Assembly: GCA_002633025.1 (NCBI GenBank)
Contig: NMRB01000660.1
Coordinates: 62,001-126,000 of the forward strand
Length of the DNA: 64,000 nucleotides
DNA from: Notospermus geniculatus
Taxonomy: Eukaryota; Nemertea; Pilidiophora; Heteronemertea; Lineidae
Reading direction: 5' to 3'
The notes below the pieces were generated by a model that searched no databases, was not told the origin of the DNA, and saw only the letters and a list, made by a program, of their open reading frames with translations. The stretch's first letter is position 1. Every line of letters begins with the position of its first letter. Below are positions 1 to 12,700 of this stretch, one piece after another. A program made the position numbers and the translations under genes.

Positions 1-3000
1 GGCAGCATAACCGTGGTTCTTGAAAATCACATCAGAAATTTGTTTGTAAACATCGTCGTTGTTGTTACCTCCTGAAAGGTACAAGAGAGAGTGAAATTAC
101 CTTAGGATGTGTGATCACTGCGGAACTGACATTAGGCCTACAAGTAAGTCAGCAACACCGCTGTTTTTCAAATGAATTTAAACTTCAGAACAACAGCCAA
201 GCAGATTGAAGTTAAACTGGATACACACCTATCTGGAGTTCCCGCAAATTTGCCTCTATTCTTTTATCCGCTTCCCAGCAAAAGGCATAAGCTAGTTGTC
301 TCTGAAAAGGACATTATACTGGTTTATTCCTTGTGTGTACAGATGCTGCTTCAGAAGTAGTAAGTATACAACAGTGAAATACCTGGATAGCATGAACATT
401 GAGTGTGTCCTATGTCGAGATAAAACTGACAATCAGTTTAAACTTGAAGAAACTAGTGACTGAATTTTTAGTGAAGTGGGTGTCCTTGATAGTGAAGCAT
501 CCTTGTGGCAGGAATCTGCTCAGTTAGGTTCCACAAAACTTCCTCAGAAACCAGCGACTCCTACCTCATGGTCATGGTTGCGAAGGCCAATACAGACCGA
601 TCGAGATGCTCGGGAGATACAGGCTGTCATCGCCAACAAATCCGTACTGATGTCTGCGAATCGCTTCAGGTCAATCTGACGATCAACTATTCCCTAATTT
701 AGAAATATCAAGTTTAGTTGATTGGCATACCGGTAGATTTCAATCAATTGTAAACATTTCTCCAGCATTTGATTAACTCCGGCCTATCCTGAAACCTTTC
801 AGTAGAACTCAGATGAGCTGCTCATTCAGCGCTACAATTGACCATTTCTGATTGGCACCCATTTGTACACCTGGGTGGCGAGGCTATTTACCGGTAGGCA
901 AAGACACTTGCCCAAAGTCTCACACCACAATGGGATTCAAACCCGGGACCTCTGACCGCTAGTCGGAGACCCGAACCACTACACCACCGTGGCTCCTAAC
1001 AAGGACTCTAACATAGCAGGAAATTACACAACCCATCCAAGAATACTGGGGGTTGAAAATGCACATCACAACCATCAAAACCGCTGAACCCAGTTCAGTT
1101 CAAACAGTCGTACCACGTAGACACATACATCACCATAACATTAGCATTTCACTAGATATCTAATCCCAAGACTTACATTTCCATATTTGGCCAGTAGTTC
1201 CTGAACAGCGTATTTGAATTTCATCGTCAGTGTCTCCAATTTTTCTGCCGAGGTCTGCAGAAGATGGAAAAGGATTCTCTATATGATGATTGCAACTTTT
1301 GTCACTGAGTATCAATGTAGACTCGACGCCCATTTTCACTGAAGTAATCTGAATTCACAGGCAAGGTCATCAACACATAGCACACTAAGATTCACATGGC
1401 CTGTAGTGTGAAGAGTGAAGTGACAATGCAGGTGGCAATTGACTAGAATTACACTATGGCAAAAAATGCAAGCTACATGTCTTACTCACAGAAAAAGATG
1501 GGTGTACGAATTCATGAAGTTTCTGGTTGAGTCGTGGATTATTTTTGGTCAGTCTTCCCATCGCTGTGTTTACCAGGAGGCCTAGATTGTTAAGGGGGTC
1601 CTTCAGCTTTCTGGAAAAAGTTGGACTTTTATCATATAATGGAACTTCCATTTCTACACATTTTCAGCACTGGAATTTCTGACTATCTCCGGCCAGCAAC
1701 TTTCGATTACATTCAGTCATGTTATTCCACGGTGCTTTTGTTAAAGGACGAGATATCATATCAATAGGTATTGAAACCGACAGGCCACTTACCTGACAGT
1801 ATCTTGAAGTTCTCTTCCTGCGTGCTGCACTCCAGAAAGGGCCACAAACATCCTGAGAATTTCATTGGTACCCTGAAGCAATGTACAACATGTGGTATTA
1901 AGACCGGGAAGCATATGTGACCCGTCACAGCAGAACCAGATGCATGTCGCTCTTAGCTTGGCAGGATGAGACCAAATGTTTGNCCTCTGCTCATAGTTGT
2001 CCTTCATTCAGAAGGCATCCTGAACAAAATGTCAGTCGTTCCATTGAATTTAGATGACCAGATGGAGGACTGGTGTCCGTAACATAGAGGTGTCCTCAGG
2101 GCATTTTGACTACTTTCACGTGAAGCCTGTGTTTACCTCAAATATCAAGAGAATTCTGCAATCCCTGAGGTATCGCTCGAATGGGTAATCCTTCATGTAC
2201 CCAAGACCGCCCAAGATCTGGAGGCATTCATTCACACAGTACCAGGCACCTTCAGAACTGAAGACCTGGAAAAGGAGGCATGAGGTCAGTATGCATGCAT
2301 TCAGTATCGGTGTTAGCGATGAAAACGACATGAAAATCGCTCCCCGGGAGTGGAAAGCCCACATTTTTAGCTTAGCTCTGCTCAATTTTCTTGGTTGTTT
2401 ACCTTGATCATGGCTGCTTCCACTGACTGATCTGGCTGTTGGTGTTTGTCTATGGTTCCAGCGACGAGATACGCCATACTTTCCATTGCGTAAACAATAG
2501 AGGCCATCCTGGCAAACTTCTCCTAAAATGGACAAAATTTGCATCGATCAGGAGTCGAATTTAATAAAAATACCCAATACTGTTTTAATAGTCAATATTC
2601 AGTTCCTGGTTCCAAAAGTGATTATAATCATCAACAATCTGGGTGTAAAATATGTCAGTAGACTTCTGGGTCCATATTCATAAACATAAGTCAATGTGTG
2701 ATACATGTACTTATCTTTTGTGTTGAACAAAGGATAAGTATCACACTTAGACTTACCGGTAAGTAGTTTCATGAATATGGGCCCAGACCTGTTTTATCAA
2801 ATGTACCTTAATTAGATCAAACTCCATCAACTTCTTCCCAAATTGACTTCTGGATATGGCATGTTCACAAGCTGAACCTGGAATTCGAAGGAGATGGTCG
2901 GAAATATGAAAGCGGACAAAAACAATCGGTCAGAAATGTTCAAAAGCATGACAAAAATGCCATCAATCAATAAGATTTTTTTTCAGTTTTCACAAACTCA

Positions 3001-5940
3001 CCAATTAGCCTCTTAAGAATTCCAGCAGCTGAGCTTCCCATTGAAAAACGACCACTGTTTAGGATGTTCATAGCAATCTGTAATGGGAATGTTTTTCATG
3101 CAATCAAATTTGAATTGTGTCCCACCTAAAATGCATGTTCTTTCACTCGGCACTGCAAAGCCTTGTCAAATCAGTCTTAGCTAAGCTTATCTTACTAACC
3201 TGTGGAACTAATAGAGACTCACCTTGAATCCTCCACCAACTTCGCCAATAACATTTTCCACTGGGACAGGAGTATTTTCAAAATGAACCTCACACGCTGA
3301 AATACAATGACATTTGTATTTAAATTTTGGAGAAAACCTATGTTCAGTAAATTCAACCCATATTACCCTTTTTGTGCGATCAGTTCATCAATTTTATCAT
3401 TTCAATTTGCATGACCTGTCTTATACTTACTGTTAGAACCTCTGATACCCAGTTTGTCCTCAGGTTTACCACTGGTGACACCACCGAAGGCTCGTTCAAC
3501 GATGAATGCAGTCACTTTATCTTTCTTCTCACCCTGAGAGGAAGCAAAAAGATACAAATATGAAATGACAGGTACATACATAGTATCATAAGCGAGCTGT
3601 TATTGTATATGTCAACCTGACTTCAAAATGGGCAAAATGCCAGGCCTGTGCAACAGACACCCTGAAGTGAACACAGTGATTAAACCACAAACCGAAGTGA
3701 ACACAGTGATTAAACCACAAACCACAGTATTTACCGTACTAGCTGACTGAGCACAACCTTTGATTTGCTATAGGCTCATGGAAAGTAAACCAAGTTACCC
3801 TAACATCATTAGGTAACTGCGACATGGATTATTTACAACTGACTTGTGTACATTTTCAAGCTTGGAATTTTGCCCATGTTGAAGTTAGGTTGACTTAGAC
3901 TTCAACAGTCTATACTGGGGCCTGTCTGATAAAGTGACTTTAAACTAATAGTACCTTTAACCAAATGGAAAATGCACTGAAGCTAATGGTAGCATTAGCT
4001 TAAAGTCACTTTATTAAACGGGCCCCTGGTCCACAACCCAGAAAATCATAGCTACACATCTCAAAGCTACTTCTAGGTTGTATCCACTGAATTGTCTTGA
4101 AGATAAGATTCATTCGCAGGTGGAAGGTCTGAAGACAGGATCCTTACCGTTTTGGCATCCACCACCTCAGTTTTGGCAAAAACAGTAAATATGTCAGCAA
4201 TTCCACCATTTGAAATCCATATCTTTCCACCGTTAAGCACGAATGATTTGCCGTCTTCTGACAATGTTGCTCTGGTCTGAATGGATGCTGCATCACTCCC
4301 ACTGAAAAGTGAGCAGTAATCCAAGACAGGAAATGACTAAGGAAGTTATGCCCCAACTGCCATTTAGCTTGGGTTCCTACATGTCATGATACTAATGGAT
4401 CATGAAATTGGATCAACTCAAAGAACATTCACAGAAATTACCAATCCTCTTCAAAATACCTTAAGTTCTGAAGATGCTCAATGCACACTAAGTGAGTATG
4501 ATCTTATCTTGAAGTTACTCTCACCTTGTTGGTTCTGTAAGGCAGAAGGCCGCCACATGTTCTCCTGTAGCTAACTTTGGCAGATACTTTGCCTTCTGTG
4601 CATCATTTCCAGCAATTAAAATGCCCTGAAAGATTACAATTATTATTACCAGAAGTAGAACTCCGTCACGCTCACATGGACAAATAAGAATTCTATCACT
4701 TGGCATTCACCACTAGAGAGGGCGACCTGGCTGATACTGGTATATCTAAATGGCCATAGCAAATAATGACAAATAATGACAAAAAGATGGACTTAATGTT
4801 TTATATTTCAACATTACCTTGAGTCCAATAGCTTGATGTGCTGCAAGAGTGACTGCAATGGCACCATCCAGTGCTGTGATTTCTGCAAGTCGGGCAAATT
4901 TGGTAGCATTTAAGCCAAGGCCTCCTGTAAAGTTAAAATATAACATTCTGAGTTGAATGGTGTAAAAGATACTCAAAAAAGATGTTCGAATTTGATGCTT
5001 CTTTGACTTGCAAAGTGTAGGAGCAGATTTACTCTTACCATACTCTGGTGGTATCTGCTGACCAAAGAGACCAAGGTCCTTAACTTGCTGCAGGGTTTCA
5101 TCGGGTATCTTGGCATTTATGTCAATGCCTTTTGAATCCACTGAAAGAGAAGTGAAAGGTTGAAAAATATGCTTGAAGCCAAGTCCCCTCAAATAAAAAC
5201 TCATAAAGGATATCTTTTCCCAGTCTATAGTGTTTGGCAATAGATTCATACAATGTTGCAGATAGGCAGAGCATCCACCCAATAATGGGCTTCCTATCTG
5301 TCGCTGGTTATCATGATCATCATCATACTCACAATCCTCAATAAAAAATTTTTCCACTGGTGCAACAAGAGCATTCAACTCTTCGAGTTCTTCAGTGTTC
5401 TCAATCTCCGGATATTCTAGGATTCCCTGCGCAATTTATGAGAAAAACAGTAGTAAGCAAAACAAGCAAATTTCCCTATTTCGCCAGACTTTAGCAGAAC
5501 CACTTATTAGGGACTAGGCGTGTTTGGAGATCATCAGTCAGTCACGGTCCACCATACAAAATCAATGAAAATGACTTTCACGATTCAGTGATTGACAGAT
5601 TACATGATTGATTAGCCTACATTACAATGATGATCAGCCAAGCCCAAGGGTAGGCCTAACAGAAAAGCCAAAAGATAAGTTTAGCCCACTTAGTTACTAA
5701 TGACGTCCACCATACCGTGTCAAACCTTCCCAAAAACAAATCCTTTGCAAATGGGAGATTTGTCAATGGCTTCCTCTTTTCGGAAATGTCAGTGTTTTTG
5801 TCCTCTACTGATGCCACATCTGTTGCCTTAAATCGGGCCCCGACAGCAACAGAAGGTCGTATCAGATGCGAAATACAGTTACGTTGAAAAACCGCTTGAC
5901 GCAGTTGCACCAGTTTGGAGGAAAACATATTTTTGTTCAC
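1..5940 (-). CDS. ACAD9: Acyl-CoA dehydrogenase family member 9, copy 1 (3' end beyond window)
   Basis: Mitochondrial FAD-dependent acyl-CoA dehydrogenase; the family also acts as a complex I assembly factor. Eighteen GT-AG exons join in frame: 5716-5940, 5333-5426, 5039-5140, 4818-4924, 4525-4625, 4148-4301, 3431-3533, 3223-3296, 3002-3077, 2807-2877, 2403-2522, 2137-2265, 1793-1872, 1490-1610, 1177-1254, 565-675, 229-301, 1-71. They give about 630 residues with the stop not reached, close to human ACAD9 (621). The start at 5940 opens an Arg/Ser-rich presequence expected of a matrix protein. Visible motifs are FCLTEPTSGSDAA (FAD/substrate binding), SRSQFGKKL, and RILLIFE-GTNEILR, whose Glu (residue 452, last codon of exon 12) is the expected catalytic base. 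[15 protein letters not shown] near the C-terminus favours ACAD9 over ACADVL. The exon 15/16 join is about five residues shorter than human. It diverges head-to-head from TUBGCP6. Confidence 0.93.
786..1003 (-). mobile_element. tRNA-derived SINE
   Basis: On the minus strand it has a tRNA-like head with A box TGGTGTAGTGGTTCGGG and B box GGGTTTGAATCCC, followed by a tail ending in TTCTACTGAAAGGTTTCAGG. It sits in an ACAD9 intron. The same insertion is in copy 2 (about 10326-10541), so it predates the duplication. A plus-strand relative is at 21926-22165. Confidence 0.85.
2665..2786. mobile_element. Hairpin MITE in ACAD9 copy 1 only
   Basis: Same family as 40732-40847: TCTGGGTCCATATTCATAAA pairs with ATGAATATGGGCCCAGA around GTGTTGAACA. 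Confidence 0.75.
3608..3898. mobile_element. Inverted-repeat element in ACAD9 copy 1 only
   Basis: GTCAACCTGACTTCAAAATG pairs with a near-complement ending TTAGGTTGAC (26 of 28 positions). The interior has a directly repeated AACACAGTGATTAAACCACA. Confidence 0.75.
3915..4028. mobile_element. Hairpin MITE with GGGGCC ends
   Basis: GATAAAGTGACTTTAAAC pairs with GCTTAAAGTCACTTTAT inside GGGGCC / GGGCCCC ends. It lies directly beside the previous element. Confidence 0.7.
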
Positions 5941-6956
5941 AAATTTGCACGAATTTTACACAACAATTTTTGAGCGTCAGCCAGCAAGAGGTCAAGGACA
6001 CTAAGTTTTGTCTTGTTCTTCAGTCTTCCTGGTGATAATAGTAATTCAAAGATGTAGCAGCTGTTACTTTTCAAAATATTTTGTAGTATCAGCCTAGAAA
6101 TAGATAAAATTAATACAATTTTGCAAAAAAAATACAATTGTTTTGTGAGAATAAAAGATTTTGATGATGTATAAAAAAGTTTGAAAACCACTCAACATAC
6201 TAACTAAGGGCAAATAAGATAAATTGATTCTTGCCCTCTAGCGATCAGAACTAAAACTACACACTGGCGGCTGTGTTGAGTGTAATTTTTTGTCAACATC
6301 CTCAACAAATGCTCGATTTCTCCATAGGCCTATTAGCTGATCAGGCGAACGTGGTAGTCTCTCAAAAGGCAGATTGTGCATTATAGGTCACTCACATTGG
6401 GCCTCGTCATGATGAAATTCTGCCCAGTAGGCCTAGGCCTACCAGTAGTAGGTAGGCCTACCACCACTACCTACACCAGGGCAGACATGCATGCAGAGTG
6501 AGTGTGGACTCTGTGACTGAGTGTCTGTGGTTGCTGTCACAGACACTGAGACAGTGACAGTCAGAGTCAGTGTCACTCACTGTGCTTTGCACTGTCACTA
6601 TATGTCAGTGGCAGTGCAGTTGTTGGCCTACATGTATTTTATAGACCTGTATGTGTACCCCAGGCTAGTCTCACCCGCCACCCCAGCCAGGTTATGCCAA
6701 GGTAGGCAGGGCTAGGCCCAGTCCCAGGCCTTGGGCTGCGTACACCGTAGTAAGTAGTCGTGAAACTTTACAATCCCAGAGGTTGGAGTCGGAGGTGACG
6801 TCTGAGGAAATAACTTAAAAATCACATTCTTTTTCAGCACCAGGGCTAGGGGTTTGATTTTCTTTCTAAAAGAAGTGAATTGAATGTGATAGAGCCAGTT
6901 GAGTTCTATGAATTATATTGGATGTCAACAATGAGAAATTTGTGACCAATTTCCTA
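5941..6956. promoter_or_regulatory. Presumed bidirectional promoter between ACAD9 and TUBGCP6, copy 1
   Basis: About 1 kb separates the ACAD9 start codon (minus) from the TUBGCP6 start codon (plus), and both genes are transcribed outward. A shared promoter is inferred from this arrangement. The parts next to each start codon are well conserved in the duplicate at 15903-16947, whereas the middle (about 6380-6760) differs strongly. The middle is a low-complexity mix of AGGCCTA and GTCAGTGTCA-like words. No TATA box is evident. A short upstream ORF begins at about 6907 (eight codons) in the TUBGCP6 leader and is kept in the other copy. Confidence 0.5.
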
Positions 6957-9554
6957 ATGGATCCTGGCAAAAATCTGGGCCCTGTTGGCCTCATAGACAA
7001 ACTCTGCCGACATTATCTTAAAGATGATGAGAACAGAAGTGTATTTAAGCCAAAGGAGGAACAAGGACCCCAAAGAAGAAAATTATGGATCAAGTTTTAT
7101 GACACACTCTTTAGTAGTTTAAGAAAAGTGAAGGCCAGGTGAGATGTGAATTCTGCTACTACATGTACTAGGTTTATTATGCCTTACATTGACTCTAAGC
7201 TATCTCAGATTTTCTTTCTGCATTGCATGTTTATGTGTTTTATGACTCTTTAGAATTCAGCTCCAACATGTCTTGCAGATACAATATAACATGCAGTACA
7301 GTATACATGTATTATGTTACCAAGATGTCAAATGATTATGAAAATCATTCTTCAGTTTGTTTAATTTCTTTTCCAGATCAAAAGATTTGAAATCAGGTCC
7401 ATGCATGACTGAAGTGGACAAGTTATTTGCACATGCTTATGAACTGAGAATCCAAAGAAGATTTGATGATGCTAATAGACTAGAGGAATTGATAAACCAC
7501 CTTGATGACTTTGAGGGTAGGTTGCTGAGGATGTGGGGGAGGGGTAAGGCAGGGTGGAAATTGGTAAATGAAGAAGATTCAGGAAGAATGCCTGTCATCT
7601 CCTCCCTAAATGGATGAGAGAGGTGACCAGCGCCTTCAGCAGCCCATCTCATAGCTTTGCAGTTGGGGAGTTTGAGTAATTGTAGGCATCACTCCTACTC
7701 AGAGATTGAACAAAGAAGTAATATCTGGGCCCAGTTGGCTCTGAAGGGAAATAGATGCTTTGGGACTTTGGTAGAAACATAGTTTGTATTATATGTAACT
7801 AGCATATTGACCCGTGGCGAGCACATTTTGGGGGAGTTAGTTTGTCCTTGAATATCCTGAGGTAGAGGGTCTGTTGCTTTATTGATGAGTTTGTTTGGAC
7901 AGGGGTAGTTTATTAACCGTCAAATCCATGAGTAGTGAGGAGTTTTGACTTTCTAAACAGCAGCATCACGTCTGGTTTATTACATCTCTTCAATCACCCT
8001 AATGCAAAGGTGACCCAGATTCATGATAGCTCGGTTCACATAACATGAGCCCCACTGTGTATCTGTCCAGCCACTCTTACACGTAGGTAGGTCACTGACC
8101 TTCTTGTAGATGGCAGCGCAGGTCACCACACATTTGATTTTCTCTCTTTTTCATGTAAATCAGCACTTCTTTTAAAACCAAACCGTAACGAAAACACGTT
8201 CCTCCAATTGTACTGTACACATAGGCCGCTCTTCGTAGGCTTCAAGCCCTAACTAAGGATGAGATAGGGCAGAGAGTCCGGTCCACCGTAACTGTGTACA
8301 GTCATTACATAGCAAGGTATAGCAGATATCAGGTCAACTCAGGTTGATAACAAAATCCAACATGGCTACCGTCCATTATAGTATAGATGTTTCCTCTTTT
8401 CAGAAAGAAATGGTTCCTCAGTGCAGAACGTTGTGAAGTTCCTGCTCTGCCTGGCTGGTACAGGCTCAACTGATACACTGGAAACTTTAGGACATGGTAA
8501 ACAACAGCTACCTAAATTTCACATTTCTGAGGTGAGTCACTATAACATAAAGTAATTTCTTCAGCGAGGCAAGCACGGGCCTAGTGATGAAACTCAGATT
8601 TTTAAAATATCTTGTTCATATTTTGCATCATTTACGGTACCTTATTGTATATCATCAATTACAACTTGATCTCCTCATTTTCACCTGGGATTCACACATA
8701 TTTGCTTTACTTCACTTTTCCACACAGTCATCTGGTGCTGTCCTTCCTGCTGGACCTCTGAACTATGGAGACACACAGCTAAGGCGACCATTTGAACAGT
8801 TTTACATGCAATATCCTAGGTATGATTTAATCGTAAAACCAGCCTTAATATCTCAACACATTTCTGCATCAAAATCTAGTGTCTTCAATCCATTTGCTAT
8901 GTTCATGGTGCATTCTACTTTGATGAACCAATCAGGGTGTGATGTACCAGTAAGAGGCACGTTGAAAAATGACGGTACAATGTATAATTTCTTTTACAGA
9001 GAAATCTTTGAGATTCAATGTGATACACTGCTGTCGAGGACAACGCCGGCAATGCAGATGATAAACAGTGGGGTAAGTATACGAGTCGCTACAAGATATG
9101 GTCATTGTTGGCCCATGGGAAGTGGTTATCAGGGCATAAAAATTGGACTTAGAGATTCAGTCACAAGAAATTGTACTGGTATTCGATTTGTGGGAAATCA
9201 GCATTATTCAAATCAGCATTATTTGATAAAAAGTCATTTTGATGACCCAAGGTCATGCATTGAGCTGTTTAGCTATTGGCCTGAAGATGGAGCCGCCAGA
9301 CTATGAATTGACTACCATCTATATGGAGTTCAGTATTACAAGCAATATGGTACTAATAGAAAATTTTTCCCATTCTAGGTCTGTGACAGCATCCCTGGTA
9401 GCCACCTGTCCACCAACTTCTTCACCGGAACTGGCCTACTGAATGACAGTCATGAACGACGTACCCATTCATCTCTCTTTGGAGCATTAGTCAACAGTCG
9501 GGTGCTGCCACTTGATGCGAGGCTGGAACTACCCGATCTGGAGGAGGATGCACG
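6957..9554 (+). pseudogene. TUBGCP6: TUBGCP6 copy 1, 5' fragment (exons 1-6 only)
   Basis: This duplicated 5' part of gamma-tubulin complex component 6 has six in-frame exons: 6957-7138, 7377-7516, 8404-8531, 8728-8819, 9000-9072, 9379-9554. It is cut off at the duplication junction near 9771, in intron 6. The ORF is undamaged and encodes about 263 residues. Without a downstream acceptor it would read on past exon 6 and stop in the retained intron (TAG near 9610). It lacks both gamma-tubulin complex core regions found in the complete copy, so gamma-tubulin binding is not expected. It differs from copy 2 at a few residues (for example EELINH versus EALIAH in exon 2). Intron 2 carries a roughly 600-bp insertion absent from copy 2. 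I chose the first in-frame ATG (MDPGKN); no upstream ATG is in frame. Confidence 0.75.
7750..8395. other. Insertion of unknown origin in intron 2 of TUBGCP6 copy 1
   Basis: Intron 2 is about 890 bp here but about 250 bp in copy 2. The extra roughly 600 bp has no clear terminal repeats, tRNA boxes or ORF, and I cannot assign it. Confidence 0.5.
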
Positions 9555-9759
9555 GTCTGTGACTAACCACTACCAAGCCTCAAGCTCTTCATTATTATCC
9601 CATTCTTTCTAGAATCCTTAGAATCCTCTCTGGGCAACTCAAGCCTCATCTTCTTGAGGCTGTCACTTGATCCTTTCAGACCAGTGGTGATTTGAGCTCT
9701 TGGTCTCGAACCAAACACTCAACCACTGCCCTACCATATTTTTCACATGGTACTCTGCA

Positions 9760-9785
9760 GAATTTTAGAAGATAGAAGTTAAAGT
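9760..9785. other. Tandem-duplication junction
   Basis: Sequence left of about 9771 matches TUBGCP6 intron 6 as it appears at about 19071-19089. Sequence right of 9771 matches ACAD9 intron 17 from about position 204 onward. The join is continuous with no N bases and shows only one or two bases of possible microhomology. It defines a direct repeat unit of about 9,567 bp (204-9770) followed by a second copy of about 9,318 bp (9771-19089). Confidence 0.85.
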
Positions 9786-9795
9786 GGATACACAC

Positions 9796-12700
9796 CTATC
9801 TGGAGTTCCCGCAAATTTGCCTCTATTCTTTTATCCGCTTCCCAGCAAAAGGCATAAGCTAGTTGTCTCTGAAAAGGACATTATATTGGTTTATTCCTTG
9901 TGTGTGCAGCGGCAGATGCTGCTTCAACGGTGAAATACCTGGATAACATGAACATTGAGTGTCCTATGTCGAAATAAAACTGACAGTCAATTTAAACTCC
10001 AAGAAACTAGTGACTGAATTTTTAGTGGGTGTCCTTGATAGACAAGCGTCCTTGTGGCAGGAATCTGCTCAGTTAGGTTCCACAAAACTTCCTCAGAAAC
10101 CAGCGACTCCTACCTCATGGTCATGGTTGCGAAGGCCGATACAGACCGATCGAGATGCTCTTGAGATGCAGGCTGTCATCGCCAACAAATCCGTACTGAT
10201 GTCTGCGAAGCGCTTCAGGTCAATCTGACGATCAACTATTCCCTAATTTAGAAATATCAAGTTTAGTTGATTGGCATACCGGTAGATTTCAATCAATTGT
10301 AAACATTTCTCCAGCATTTGATTAACCCCGGTCTATCCTGAAACCTTTCAGTAGAACTCAGATGAGCTGCTCATTCAGTGCTACAATTTGAACATTTCTG
10401 ACTGGCACCCATTTATACACCTGGGTGGAGAGGCTAGGCAAAGACACTTGCCCAAAGTCTCACGCCCGAGTGGAATTCGAACCTGGGACCCTCTGACTGC
10501 TATTTCGAGATCTGAACCACTACACCACTGTGGCTCCTAACGAGGACTCTAACATAGCAGGAAATTACACAACCCATCCAAGAATACTGGGGGGTTGAAA
10601 GTGCACATCACAACCATCAAAACCACTAAACCCAGTTCAGTTCAAACTGTCGTACCACATAGACATTCAGTGCCACCATACCATTAGCGTTTTTCTAGAA
10701 ATCGACATGTAATCCCAAGACTTACATTTCCATATTTGGCCAGTAGTTCCTGAACAGCGTATTTGAATTTCATCGTTAGTGTCTCCAACTTTTCAGCCGA
10801 GGTCTGCAGAAGATGGAAAAGGATTCTCTATATGACGATTGCGACTTTCGTCACTGAGTATCAATGTAGACTCTACACCCATTTTCACTGAAGTAATTTG
10901 AATTCACAGGCAAGGTCATCAACACATAGCACACTAAGATTCACATGGCCTGTGTGTAGTGTGAAGGGTGAAGTTACAATGCAGGTGGCAATTGAATAGA
11001 ATTACACTGTGGCAAAAAATGCAAGCTACATGTCTTACTCACAGAAAAAGATGGGTGTACGAATTCATGAAGTTTCTGGTTGAGTCGTGGATTATTTTTG
11101 GTCAGTCTTCCCATCGCTGTGTTCACCAGGAGGCCTAGATTGTTAAGGGGGTCCTTCAGCTTTCTGGAAAATAGTTGACTTTTATCACAATGGAACTTCC
11201 ATTTCTACACATTTTCAGCACTGGAATTTCTGACTATCTCTGGCCAGCAACTTTCGATTACATTCAGTCATGGTATTCCACGCTGCTTTTGTTTTAAGGA
11301 CAAGATATCATATCAATAGGTATTGAAACCGACAGGCCACTTACCTAACAGTATCTTGAAGTTCTCTTCCTGCGTGCTGCACTCCAGAAAGGGCCACAAA
11401 CATCCTGAGAATTTCATTGGTACCCTGAAGCAATGTACAACATGTGGTATTAAGACCGGGAAGCATATGTGACCCGTCACAGCAGAACCAAATGCATGTC
11501 TAATAGCTTGGCAGGATGAGACCAATTGTTTGTCAGTTTCAGTATCGCCTGTCTGTTGTGAAATCTGAAACAATCTATTTCTTCTATTCTCTCCTGGTGT
11601 CATCTTAGTTCGTTGAGGCTCACCTTCTGAGCGACATGTGTCTCCTTTGGCTGTGACGGGTCACATTTAGACCTCGTCACTTACAACTTTCAACAATGAA
11701 GGACAGCTGTCTGGACTGTGCTATAGTGGGGGTATCCTGATATATTACAATAAGATTGACAGATTGACAGGATGATGCCTTCAGTTGAATACACGACAAG
11801 GACATTGTTGTCTTTTAAAAATCCTGAATAGCGGGGACTGACAACAACATTAAGAACACCCTGAATATGACGGGGGGCTGCTGCTCATAGTTGTCCTTCA
11901 TTTAGAAGGCATCCTGAACAAAATGTCAGTCGTTCCATTGAATTTAGATGACCAGATGGAGGACTGGTGTCCGTAACATAGAGGTGTCCTCATAGCATTT
12001 TGACTACTTTCATGGGAAGTCTGTGTTTACCTCAAATATCAAGAGAATTCTGCAATCCCTGAGGTATCTCTCGAATGGGTAATCCTTCATGTACCCAAGA
12101 CCGCCCAAGATCTGGAGGCATTCGTTCACACAGTACCAGGCACCTTCAGAACTGAAAACCTGGAAAAGGAGGCATGAGGTCAATATGCATGAGGTCAACA
12201 TCGGTTTTTGTGATAAAACGACATGAAAAATCACTCGCCAAGAATGGAAAGCCCTCATTTTTAGCTTAGCTCTCTTCACATCAGACACGAACACTTCGCT
12301 TTCTAGGTTGTTTACCTTGATCATGGCTGCTTCCACCGACTGATCTGGCTGTTGGTGTTTGTCTATGGTTCCAGCGACGAGATACGCCATACTTTCCATT
12401 GCGTAAACAATAGAGGCCATCCTGGCAAACTTCTCCTAAAATGGACAAAATTTGCACCGATCAGGTGTGCAACTTACCGTAATAAAAGTAGCCATTACTG
12501 TTTAAATAGTCAATATTCAATTCCACAAGTGATTAATCATCAACAATCTGGGTGTTAAAAAGTTGGTGGACTCAATTTTTTTTGTATTTGATTTTTCTGC
12601 AGGGCCGACGCCATAGCATTATTGGCACTGGTAAGTGTGGATGAGGCCATCTCAAGCTACTCATGTTCCTCACTTGGATGGGGTCTTTTACTTGCCCTTG

